DNA of 64,000 nt from a virus, in the IMG/VR virus record IMGVR_UViG_3300036770_007999, positions 1 through 64,000 of that record; one strand, given 5' to 3'. The notes under the pieces are model-generated. The model did not search any database, was not told the DNA's origin, and saw only the letters and a list, made by a program, of their open reading frames with translations. Position numbers and translations under genes: made by a program. Shown here one piece after another: positions 51,101 through 57,211 of the stretch. The stretch's first letter is position 1, and every line of letters begins with the position of its first letter.

Positions 51101-53233
51101 GATAACACGGCTGCCCGTAAGCAAGGTATATCCGTCAGTGCTAAATCCTGTCTGACCATTGATATCACTGAATGCATCTGTAGCAGAGAAATCAATGATA
51201 TCCACGGGCTGTTTACCTTGGGTGCCAAAGTTGAACAGGCGCAGATTAGCACGGAATTCGATGATGGGCCTCTTGCCTCGGGCACGTTCATTGAACACAG
51301 CGATCTGGTTGTTGTAATCTGCTGTGGCCTGTATCACGTCGCGATGGAACCAACGATTTGATCTGCTCCAGGCGTTGCGATCCTGCGCAGCCCGGTTTAT
51401 AGTAATATAGTCAGGCACCTCCGGAGCATTCAACGTCTCATCAAAAGGTGTACTGTCATATCCGTTACTGTCAAAGGGCGTGGTACGGCTCTCAGTGTAG
51501 GTCTCTGGTGTTACAAAGTCAGACACCGGAATCAATCTGATACCGTTGCCCAAGGTAGCGTTCAGCACGCCTTCAACAGGCAATGGTGCTCCTGCAGGAC
51601 CGCCGGCTCCACGATTGGCCAGACTTTCTGCTATTGTGTCATAGATAAATTGATGAAAAGTGTCTGGAGTGTGCGATGCACCAGTCATCTTCTGACCTTC
51701 GTGTACATGGAAAGCGCCGAAGTATGCTTCACCGTCTATGAAACCCACACGGCTATCTATGCCCGGGCCGGTGCCCACGCCCTCTACATAATATTCGAGA
51801 TTTTGAAACTCGGCTGGTTCTGTGAGTCCGCGGAACTGTACCTTGAGGCCGTTGGTAAACGCGACCCCATTGGGGCTGATGTAGTTCTTAGCACCGATGA
51901 TGTCGTCGATGCTGATGGGATTGTTTTCGCTCTGATCCACCAACTGTATGCGGCCGAATATGGCAGGATCGGTGCCATCCTGGTAGTACAGCGTGTCAAG
52001 CACCGCGGTAAGCAAAGGTATCTGCTCAAAAAATCCCGAAGCATTCTTGAACCACTGGGTACTGGCATATTGTTCGCCAAACCGTATGCGAAACTTGGTA
52101 AGGTTAGGTACGGTGCGAATGCTGGCCAGTTGTATGTAAAAATTTCCGTCATTGTCAGGAATGTAATTGATCTGCCACACCGAGTAACGCTGTGCCTGTG
52201 TCGTGATGTCAGTGGTCTGATCAAATAGCGTGGTATCATAACTGCCGATCAATCCGTTGGTAACGATTTCTGGAGGGTTATCTGGCAACAACGGATCAAA
52301 CTGTGATGTAATCTGCCAACCGCCGTCCTGTGCATTGATGATCTGGTTGGTAAAGATCACAGTACGGCCATTGAGATTGGTTATACCGTCTATGCCATTG
52401 GGATTGGCGGATAGGAATTGATCCACATACACATTATTGATCTGATTGAATTTCAAACCAGTCACAAGATCTACAGGAGCCAGTTCGGTGAGTCCAAAAT
52501 AGAAATCCTGGGCGCTCTTCAATGGCACATTGAAGGTCACTGTGCCTAGATCTTCTCCGTTGTTGATCACTCCCAGCACATCTCTGCTGGAGATATTAGG
52601 AGTAGACGGAATGCGTCCATCTACACCTGGATTGGTCTGTATCCAGAATCCGTGACCAGGTTGGTTGACTTGGAATGTGTAATTGCCGCCACGAACCAGG
52701 GTGATTATGGGATTGTTGCCCGCTTCATCACTGAACTGATATGCACCCTGACTGCGAGTTATCTCCCAAGCATCGGTGGTGGGGTAAACTGTGCTACCCA
52801 CATCTACAGAGTCTGGGCCCTGTGGCAACCAGAAATACTGGCTGTAGTTGGTAAATTTATCAAGATCACAGAACGGATCCCAACTGTAGAATTCGCTCTG
52901 CCACAGTCGATCCTGGCGTTCAGTGTCAGCGCCCTGTAGATCCAAAGCATCCAACATGCCCGGATACGTGATAGCATCGCGTGCTCGGTTAGTATCCGGA
53001 GCAAAAAACACCACTCCTGGTTCTAACTGATATTCTGCTCTGGTTTCGGTAGGTTCTGTGACATAATTGTCAGCCGGATTCACCCCCGGGCCTACGCGGC
53101 GCCCTACAAATCCTTGGGTGCGTTTGAGATTGGGTTCCTGTGTGAGTTGATCCAGGGTAGCAGACAGGAACTGCTTGTTGGTGGACGTGCGAAAGATCTC
53201 TGGTAGTAGATCTACTGTTCTGCGGCGGGCCAT
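39140..53233 (-). CDS. Giant virion structural protein, 4697 residues
   Basis: A single uninterrupted frame of 14.1 kb encodes about 510 kDa. The N-terminus (MARRRTVDLLPEIFRTSTNK...) and the WDPFCDLDKFTNYSQYFWLP segment near residues 120-140 match my memory of giant T4-like cyanophage structural proteins. Seven FG-GAP-like repeats lie at about 2265-3080 (for example FGTAVTQG, FGSSMDMG, FGYSVTVS, FGHSVSTT, YGFTVDQC, FGTTVFVS, FGSAIDYT). Other parts repeat a YVDNVLQ...DYxY module and three CBM5/12-like blocks near 1857, 2770 and 3850. The C-terminus has ITINGERIAYRNRDTVNNTI followed by GLRRGTAGTGAAEHAAG. Its start overlaps the gp6 stop by one base. It is likely a baseplate- or tail-associated adhesion scaffold. 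Confidence 0.88.
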   Translation of the reverse strand: MARRRTVDLLPEIFRTSTNKQFLSATLDQLTQEPNLKRTQGFVGRRVGPGVNPADNYVTEPTETRAEYQLEPGVVFFAPDTNRARDAITYPGMLDALDLQGADTERQDRLWQSEFYSWDPFCDLDKFTNYSQYFWLPQGPDSVDVGSTVYPTTDAWEITRSQGAYQFSDEAGNNPIITLVRGGNYTFQVNQPGHGFWIQTNPGVDGRIPSTPNISSRDVLGVINNGEDLGTVTFNVPLKSAQDFYFGLTELAPVDLVTGLKFNQINNVYVDQFLSANPNGIDGITNLNGRTVIFTNQIINAQDGGWQITSQFDPLLPDNPPEIVTNGLIGSYDTTLFDQTTDITTQAQRYSVWQINYIPDNDGNFYIQLASIRTVPNLTKFRIRFGEQYASTQWFKNASGFFEQIPLLTAVLDTLYYQDGTDPAIFGRIQLVDQSENNPISIDDIIGAKNYISPNGVAFTNGLKVQFRGLTEPAEFQNLEYYVEGVGTGPGIDSRVGFIDGEAYFGAFHVHEGQKMTGASHTPDTFHQFIYDTIAESLANRGAGGPAGAPLPVEGVLNATLGNGIRLIPVSDFVTPETYTESRTTPFDSNGYDSTPFDETLNAPEVPDYITINRAAQDRNAWSRSNRWFHRDVIQATADYNNQIAVFNERARGKRPIIEFRANLRLFNFGTQGKQPVDIIDFSATDAFSDINGQTGFSTDGYTLLTGSRVIFAADIDPDVRNKIYQVEFIDPDGDPNSIPIINLTEAPLGQALINQTVVCLSGNTQQGLSFWFDGVNWIPSQQKTSVNQTPLFDVYDSQGHSLGDSAVYPSTTFAGSRLFGYAVGETQITDQVLGFALRFLNFNNVGDILFDNYLYTDTFLYVRDAVSVTEPVSTGFVRQYIDRVTFSDLIGWQPAAQQNRSRQVFRFVWDDEPLVLDVPIDETSVFAPLQIFLGTEFIDPTDYAYSIVGQSTVIDLSSPPAVGTIIEVQAISNRASAVAFYQVPLNLENNAINQDAAAFTLGSIRNHYQSIGQNLRNIQGPIDGANNTRDLGNILIYGDNIVQHSAPLSLAGTFLRQPQFEVVAAIEFNSREYQKFKARMMNLAAQGDFINSTPTQVLDDVIIQMGLGRNNVSPFYWSDMMPSGENYTSTVYVYSPISTSVFDTVQTYDYTSSNYKGMNVYLNGRILVRGYEYTVGIDSATIDISVPLAVGDQIEIREFSATYGSFVPNTPSKMGLYPAYRPEMYLDTTYLEPTLVIRGHDGSITVAFGDYRDDVLLEFETRIFNNIKIVSEIPLSEAEVIPGQFRTTDYTLAEITEILAPDFLSWVGWNKLDYTSQTYLAQDGFTWNYSQSANKLNRQPLLGAWRGIYNFFYDTTAPNTQPWEMLGFSQEPAWWSDYYGPAPYTSGNLVLWEDLAQGLVRDPAGEYILPQYARPDLLSVIPAGSEGELLPPIEVTTGNYDTTSFRRSWTFGDDGPVENVWRSSSAWPFAVMRLLALTKPAKFFGLFVDRDRYKFDANLDQYVWDGRYRLDSKQIAPLYGNGVSRASYIDWIIDYNRQLGANSTDLLETTLANTDMRLCWRVGGFTDKRYLKIFTERSTPNSLNTSLLLPDESYQILLYKNQPFNQSVFSSVVVQATDTGWQVYGYSTARPYFEILASRPNGNNIPITAGGTTVRIALDHSDNVVQVPYGYTFQTATGVCDFLYSYGLLLERQGFVFDTRENGYILNWLQMCQEFLYWSGQGWAPGTIINLNPGATSVSVTQPLSIVDSVNTLRPENLILNQNRQPLPAADLVIERVDNTFRATSLSSNTINYLNLRFTAYEHLVVLDNVSTFADLIYQPVTGLRQNRVLVSGWISGDWNGTVDAPGFVINEDNIVEWDPNRVYAKGEIVLFKNEYWSASRIIQPSQEFNYAEWIKSDYDDIQKGLLPNSANASDQLATAYSVYNANLETEVDLFSYGLIGFRPREYMQALNLDDVSQVNLYQQFLGTKGTRQAAELFSFADLGKETAQYDIFELWAMQKATYGATANRNYVELLLDQSLLRSDPSLIQIIQPDQSSEADQTVLLQNIWKSSQRLTSPDVLPTTVTPVTENSLPTAGYVNLDDVDYTVFDLENPVAVAASLDQEIQDLALGNTIWVAKSNPHDWNVYRVREVPGRILSVSDNLDGRALVEFSRQHNLRVNDYLIIKFFNVTIDGTYRVAAVPGLQSVLINLVFLGSQTEVTGSGVGFSLDTARVAQASDVVNLSYSRELSSGSRVWVDNNGQDLWTVLEKTNPFAPATVIEPEIQIENARFGTAVTQGFQNLAAMVGAPGVLPGGVVYSYVKTAGQAYSENIIIELLTTGTAGFGSSMDMGDQTWAVIGAPESLSNHGYALVIFNPPTSNAFVKHQILVIPQDEKITVADEFGYSVTVSNDERWMYIGAPGGNRVYAYGRIDVQQQSVEYVADGTTASFNYVDHVVVDTSAQLAVVVGNVLQTLNTDYVVNATSVVLLVTPTAGQTVAITRRSAATFTGDGSTLVFPLDNIYSATSVNSISVYVDNVIQRPKYDYDFGEGSSLDLTFVTAPASGTEIRVRATDYWQPVAEIIVPGLAADARFGHSVSTTTDGRQVLIGTPGSDSQEGKVYVFDRSVQAFQITNAATLSYTTVQSLSLPGAPINVKLNGEFLLNEQDNIGGTFSIAGNTVTLDTDIAVGDTLVIETNQFSLVQTLVDAEPFQGGQYGFTVDQCINDCSLYIGAPYDGAVLPEAGHVEYQLNQSRVYGITTSPVANPVLSPGDYLRVNDRFVVVPIVAAHNSALTYAVDDYVLLGGVSLYRARVPVPAGTAITDTDFWQATNWSAVMAQAIRDAAIPNVTVSLTQDLDYDADGITTEFSTGALYAAPAVDTYTTLVYVDNVLQSDPANYTYDPDTNTVTFVTAPLAPSKIRIIGARLVLSVTNFDAAPVLNKLRVMPGTGTVFDDLGILTYVYTQTIASPVPQSYSHFGTTVFVSDSTVDLVVGAPDGSAFNPCTFDNNTTIFDGRSTEFLDAVTQSGVVYTYDFLPAANASVNNPGQFVFGQQLYDSALSPLDQFGSAIDYTTGVLLVGAPGDDSGDSAANYGAMIEYVNATREPSWQAIRQQTPVVDVDLLNTVFMYDRFLGSSKQYFDFFDPLQGRVLGAVRQNLDYIGAIDPAAYNVGAVNNYGDAWTQARVGQIWWNTTNARFIDPNQDDIVYASRRWGQLFPGSTVEVFQWISSTVPPAQYTGPGTVRDINSYSVTSNIDAQGLFQTTYFFWVTGIRTVDRAARKTLSVDTITRYIEAPRSSGIAYIAPINASTIAIYNGLPYIQAEDTVLHVEYDQQRNQDAVHLEYQLIPQGRGDGFLTDSLYRKLQDSFCGVDIAGNLVPDPFLPPSELYGVQFRPRQSLFANRFLALENYLVAANRVMATLPLAETRRFPLLDSEEPEPAAGSGAWNKRVANDTELSYQDLAQVPVGYLYLVQSDATNDGLWTIYEVQAGTAPGSRTLALVRVQNYDTKRYWSYIDWYAPGYDPLTVIAAEVANFSDLETITVAPGSSVKVTANAQGKFEIYVFEDGVYTRVGLESGTIAISPEIWDYSIGRFGFDVEVFDAQYFDQEPVTETRRIIQAINQEIFIDDLAIERNRLLVLMFNFILSEQVAPLWLTKTSLIDVDHVIRNLQPFQIYRQDNQDFVLNYIQEVKPYHTQIREFNLIYQGNDVYDGTVTDFDVPAFWDSAQNLFISPVLDDNLDDPLSTTSSTPSTSPIWQTLPWNQWFQNYLLTIESVAVVDGGSGYTVPPQVIVTGEAETPAVLTARINSAGQVIAIDVVSPGEGYLTTALITLEGGNGTGARAVAVMGNQKIREFTTTLRYDRYQYQTTIVDWQPNVQYDNGTQVRYQDRVWSASSDDSTAVETATFDPEDWTLVDAATLSGVDRTMGFYAPTVNEPGLDLALLISGVDYPGVQVSGPNFNQNTGFDVGNYDINPFDNISIGPEGQPTYDPAILDAIYESEFTDPYLGTLPAPAYNGDPPTTGPANAITVAGGAFVDTYSSHAPEELVPGAIFDTLDFRVFTTPGGDWLGDGHGFALGQINYEYTSADADLSFADQVDMLVMVMVYNITNGVQLIEDQDYVVDWVAHTLRVISGANAGDVIAIQIYGLGGGNQIFREAYTGTQPNNTITVPVQTSLISEFAIFINGDPTDNFTFSASGNFATNIVFGQTLTVTDYVAVTALGAGSGSWSAPVQQNDIGDGSTLIFPLDNSLQGTNPVNIIVEVNGRRVRPAEGVEYIADGSSLQYYLPTRGGYDQSLIADNEVSVYLDGEPLTQGVDYQVDPDDGSTDRTITLTDLPDVGSQVLISVNHAAGYFISGTNLVFRSGSSILPLFGDVLTVTTFNDTREQNILTQVFVGPTTTGIQISEGYDTTLYDEATVSDTPGSFDFGTGSVIQTNEFDTGRDIVNASRIEVTLNGFYLFEGSGFVVEGTRVILLGTVIGPADVVAITSFTQSVVPNALAFRIFQDMRGTQGTYRITPDTTTVLAQSLAAQGDTIYVQDASRLSEPNLPQGIFGLITINGERIAYRNRDTVNNTISGLRRGTAGTGAAEHAAGTAVYDIGLGNLLPAEYQDRVVFDNFLADGTQTLFVAESIVITDLDSTELVEAVEVYVGGILQTSGYTVTGSDPVTIVFATAPDSGYQVSIRVRRSESWYRPGINTASDGVPLQETETLAARFIRGL

Positions 53234-56200
53234 CAGTATGCTCCGCCAGTGCTAGTAATTCCCGACGCAGGTGCCACGTTGGTTATGCCACTAGCACTGG
53301 TGCCCGATCCACGTCCGGCAGACCCTTGCGTGATGGCTCCAGGATAGAGTCCCGACACTGTGGTCTGGCTGCGCAGATTGCTCTGTGTCAAGGCATCAAT
53401 CACTTCGATGTCTGTGACTGTGGCAGCGTTCACAAAGATCTCGTTGGGCGCAGATCGTATTTCATAAAGGTCTCCAAAACTTTTCAAAGGATTCAAGGGC
53501 ACCAAGACCACGGACGCTATGATCGATCCTAGTTGTTCGTGTAGATAGGCAGCCAGTTCAGAGAAGAAGAAGTTGTCTCCAAAGTCCCATTTGTCTATGG
53601 TGAAATATTCGTTGATGGCAGCCACTACAGCGCTCTTGATCTCGCTCACTGACGCTGTTGTCTTGGGATCGCGCACCACCTTGATGGTGGCTCGAAGTTC
53701 TGGTGCGGCCTTGGCACCAAATAGAGGTTTGAACACCACAGAGTTCAGCACGATGTTGTCTGAAATCATCTTGAAGTCATTGAGGCCGCTGTAGGCAGTG
53801 GTCAGTTCGTCTATGGTAGGCAACGGTGGCTCGGGCACGGAATCTGTAGTGTCTCTGATGTAGTTTTGATACTGGGTATAGTATTCCTGTGGTACCACAT
53901 AGAGATCGATGATGTTGGTGATGCCAGGATCGATCACATTGGTCAAAGGTGAATTGTGACGGTACTGGAAATACAGGCTCTGCCGGCCAGTCTGTGCCTG
54001 GAAATCTGCGCGTGGTATCAGGGTACGTTGCAGCACTCCATTGATTGTGGTAATCTCCAGGCTGTAGAACGCCTGTTCTGTGGTAGCATAAAACACCTGG
54101 CCGTTCACGAACTCGCTCTTGACCAATTCTATAGCATCTTTGGTGGGGTATGCTGCGTTGACCACTCCGGGTTCCAGAGGAAGATATCTTTCTAGATCAT
54201 CAAAGTCAATGGTCTGTTGGAAGAACACCAACTTGTTGGTAGGTGCCACAGCAGGAGCAACCAAGGTATCAAAGAAATCAGGGTCATCGGCCACTCCATC
54301 CCCGTCGCTGTCTGCATAACTCACGACCACTTGATAATCATTTACATAGCCATCACTCTGCACAGGTTGCGCGATGATGTCCACTGTGATGTCTGTGGCT
54401 AAGGCTTCGTTGCTGTCAGGCCTGCTGTTGCTTTTTAGGATCTTGACGAAATCATTGATCACCAGTCCGGTACGGCTGTCGTAGATCTCTTCAGAACCGT
54501 CAAACGTGAAACGGGTCTGTATCACGGATGCAAACACATATTGCAGTGAACGCGAAGTCACAGTATAACTTACACCATCGGTAACAAACTGTATCATCCA
54601 ACTTGCATCAAGATTGGCTCCGGCAGTGCTTCCAGCATTCACAAGACTGAACGCAGCATCGGCCGCAAGATTGGTAGATGTTATGATATACCAGGTGCCT
54701 GGCGTCCCGGTAATGTTGCCGGTGTTGTCATAGCCCAGTCCAAAGTTGCGGAACAGTTCAATCTGCTGGATCATGTTGTTGACCAGACTGGAAGGAAAGT
54801 CTGTGACCAACTTGGGAATAACCTGAGTGGCTAGGGCACCGGTGGGCACGAAGTTGTTAAGGGCCACTGGGCCCGACCCGTCTGGCAGATTGCCAAGACC
54901 ACTGTTGGTGCCGTCTAAAATAACGGCTGTCACGGTGGCCCAGACCACCAGTTTTTCGTCGGCCCGTACAGGAACTCCGGCCACCAAACGATTGTTGGCA
55001 TCAAAGAAAAATCCTGGTGGCGGTTCAAACTTGATCAAACTGCCCTGGGTGATATAACGAGTGTTGTTGCTGCTGAATGAACCAACGGGCTGAGGTGCAG
55101 CCGCTGTGCCTACATAGAAAAAACCCGTGGTTTCATTTACCAGACGCGTGCTTTGTTGCCATGCCAGGTTCAGCACGGCCAGATTGGGCCGTATGAAGTT
55201 GGCATAGTAGAACTGAGTGAAACCTCTGGACGGCAACAAGGGTTCCACGGTGGTGTTGAGCACATCTACGATGTCGTTGCGATTGATCCAGTCAAAATCA
55301 AAGGTAGGCAGTTGGTTGCTACGATAGATCACACCGTCACTGCCAAAGATATTGGTGCTGCTGTATTTGCCTGTGATGTCCGTGAGATCCACATACCGGC
55401 TGGTTCCGATGGAACTGCGTGCCACGGCTTTGCTCTTGATAATGGAGTTGTATTGTGTGAACGGAAAATTGTTATAATCTTCGCCGTTGACCATCCTGTT
55501 TTGGGTGTAATAACGAGCCGGGGCGCGCTGTTTGATCTCCTGGATGGTCTCCCTGGGCTGCGCATTGCTCACAGGTTGTGTGATTCCGCAGGTGAATGTG
55601 GCAGTCTCCAGACGACCAAATCTGCTTACATAAGAGATCTGTATGGCCACGCTCTGCATCTCTTCGGGATTGATGATGTAGCGCAGACCGTTGGATGCGC
55701 GCACATAGGCTCGGAAGGTGCCCACGGGAACTTCGGCGAACACACCATCACCAAAGGTAAGCGTGATCTGATCGTTGGCTCGGCTGGTGATGGAATAAAA
55801 TTGTCGTTGATCCGGAGCCAACTGTTCCACTGCTCCGGCATAGATATTTTCTACAAAAGTCCATTCTGCGGAAATACTGCCTACGTCATCTAACTTGTAT
55901 AACCAATGATCTTGGTCGTTGCAGCCTTCGATGTTGATGTTCACAGCACGATTGGGGATGGCTTCGGCTAGGTTAAAGTCTTGATTCTGCAGCACACCCT
56001 GTTTGAACAGGAAGAAAAATCCAGTATTTTCCGAACCAAATCCCAGTTGATCGTTGCGATAGAGTATGTTGAAACGCCCTGATGGCCTAGGTGCAGGTTC
56101 ATACACAAAATCGCGTCCTTCGGATGTGCCACTCACTGCCTCAAAGGGCATGTTGATACCGTCCACTGTGGCAGTGTATGGTATCACCGGCAGGAATCCT

Positions 56201-56778
56201 GGCACAAGATTGATGGCGTATTCAGAAGTACGCACTCCCAGCAGGGTCTGTTCGTTGCCAGGCCGACCAAATTTCTGGCTGTCAACCAGGGCAGCATTGA
56301 TGATCTGTGTGAACTGCTCCAGCCAATCGCCGTTGGTGGGATCGTTCCAGTCCACAGTGACGTTGGCGAGATTGACGCCGTTGTAGTCCACGAGATTTTC
56401 TGTGGTGCTCACAGACTGCACCTTGATAAAACCCTGGGCAGCGTTGTTGCGTTTGGGCGTGTAGGAAACCAGATTGGCCAGGCGTACCACACTATCCCTG
56501 CGCTCTGCTGTGTCAAGAAAATTCTCGCGTGCGTTGAGATCGTTGCGGAAGGCCAGGGCCTGGCCCATGAACGCCATCACATCTAATAGAGCGATGAACT
56601 CCGATGATTCTATGTAGTCATTGAATGTTTCAGGATAGTAAAGGCGAAGATAGTCAACAAAACTCTTGCGCAGGGTTTCGAAATCGTAACTCTGGAAGTC
56701 GGCTTCTCGATAGGTCTGGTACAGTCTTTTCCAGTCTTCTACGCCGAATATAGCAGTCTGTCTAGCGGTCTTGGCCAT
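53233..56778 (-). CDS. 6: Baseplate wedge protein gp6
   Basis: The 1181-residue protein has a typical T4-like gp6 N-terminus: DYLRLYYPETFNDYIESSEF, followed by IALLDVMAFMGQALAFRNDL and NARENFLDTAERRDSVVRLA. gp6 dimers form the inner ring of the wedge around the hub. It is longer than T4 gp6 (about 660), mainly through a C-terminal part that resembles extra baseplate domains. A late promoter motif (56798-56804) lies 20 bases upstream of the ATG. It ends with a TGATG-like overlap with the giant gene. Confidence 0.85.
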   Translation of the reverse strand: MAKTARQTAIFGVEDWKRLYQTYREADFQSYDFETLRKSFVDYLRLYYPETFNDYIESSEFIALLDVMAFMGQALAFRNDLNARENFLDTAERRDSVVRLANLVSYTPKRNNAAQGFIKVQSVSTTENLVDYNGVNLANVTVDWNDPTNGDWLEQFTQIINAALVDSQKFGRPGNEQTLLGVRTSEYAINLVPGFLPVIPYTATVDGINMPFEAVSGTSEGRDFVYEPAPRPSGRFNILYRNDQLGFGSENTGFFFLFKQGVLQNQDFNLAEAIPNRAVNINIEGCNDQDHWLYKLDDVGSISAEWTFVENIYAGAVEQLAPDQRQFYSITSRANDQITLTFGDGVFAEVPVGTFRAYVRASNGLRYIINPEEMQSVAIQISYVSRFGRLETATFTCGITQPVSNAQPRETIQEIKQRAPARYYTQNRMVNGEDYNNFPFTQYNSIIKSKAVARSSIGTSRYVDLTDITGKYSSTNIFGSDGVIYRSNQLPTFDFDWINRNDIVDVLNTTVEPLLPSRGFTQFYYANFIRPNLAVLNLAWQQSTRLVNETTGFFYVGTAAAPQPVGSFSSNNTRYITQGSLIKFEPPPGFFFDANNRLVAGVPVRADEKLVVWATVTAVILDGTNSGLGNLPDGSGPVALNNFVPTGALATQVIPKLVTDFPSSLVNNMIQQIELFRNFGLGYDNTGNITGTPGTWYIITSTNLAADAAFSLVNAGSTAGANLDASWMIQFVTDGVSYTVTSRSLQYVFASVIQTRFTFDGSEEIYDSRTGLVINDFVKILKSNSRPDSNEALATDITVDIIAQPVQSDGYVNDYQVVVSYADSDGDGVADDPDFFDTLVAPAVAPTNKLVFFQQTIDFDDLERYLPLEPGVVNAAYPTKDAIELVKSEFVNGQVFYATTEQAFYSLEITTINGVLQRTLIPRADFQAQTGRQSLYFQYRHNSPLTNVIDPGITNIIDLYVVPQEYYTQYQNYIRDTTDSVPEPPLPTIDELTTAYSGLNDFKMISDNIVLNSVVFKPLFGAKAAPELRATIKVVRDPKTTASVSEIKSAVVAAINEYFTIDKWDFGDNFFFSELAAYLHEQLGSIIASVVLVPLNPLKSFGDLYEIRSAPNEIFVNAATVTDIEVIDALTQSNLRSQTTVSGLYPGAITQGSAGRGSGTSASGITNVAPASGITSTGGAY

Positions 56779-56797
56779 TTGGTCTCACTGTGTCTTG

Positions 56798-56804
56798 TAT
56801 TTAT
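56798..56804 (-). promoter_or_regulatory. T4-like late promoter motif before gp6
   Basis: On the minus strand the sequence is CGATAAATACAAG, 20 bases before ATG56778, where no coding sequence covers it. It is the clearest intergenic late motif of the window. Confidence 0.65.
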
Positions 56805-56826
56805 CGCAGGTAAAAACTGCGCAGTT

Positions 56827-57201
56827 TTACAAGAAACTGGCCCGGCGAGTCTCTTGATCAAAGAATATGGCCAGGCGTTCTGCGGTTTCGCTGGCTACAA
56901 CCTGCACTTGGACTTCTACCAAGATGCCGTTGTCCTGCGGATACACAGTGGCATCTGAGATGTACACACGAGGATCGCCGCCGGCCACACGCTGTATTTC
57001 TTGCAGGATACCTTGTTCCGTTTCCGGAGTCTGGCTTTCAAACACATAGCCCCAGATGGTGGTGCCGTATCCAGGTCGCCCTGGCAGTTCTCCCTGCTGG
57101 ATGTTGAAAGCGTTGGCGAGATCACGCTTGATCAGTTCGAAGTCCAACAAAGTGAACTTCTTGAACTGGTTGATGGTGTTGAATCCAATGAATGTTGGCA
57201 T
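56827..57201 (-). CDS. 25: Baseplate wedge protein gp25
   Basis: The 124-residue protein shows the GPW/gp25 fold signature: LIKRDLANAFNIQQGELPGR followed by PGYGTTIWGYVFE (about residues 45-57), then EQGILQEIQRV and DPRVYISDATVYPQ. gp25 initiates sheath polymerisation around the hub. The length is close to T4 gp25 (132). The neighbours, a gp5-like gene before and gp6 after, are the expected T4-like order. Confidence 0.93.
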   Translation of the reverse strand: MPTFIGFNTINQFKKFTLLDFELIKRDLANAFNIQQGELPGRPGYGTTIWGYVFESQTPETEQGILQEIQRVAGGDPRVYISDATVYPQDNGILVEVQVQVVASETAERLAIFFDQETRRASFL

Positions 57202-57211
57202 GATGTATTTA

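Noticed and set aside
39140-53233. Assembly error or fused genes in the giant frame
   Set aside because: The frame is continuous for 14.1 kb, without stops or composition breaks, and neighbouring genes overlap in the normal way. A fusion cannot be excluded but is not indicated.
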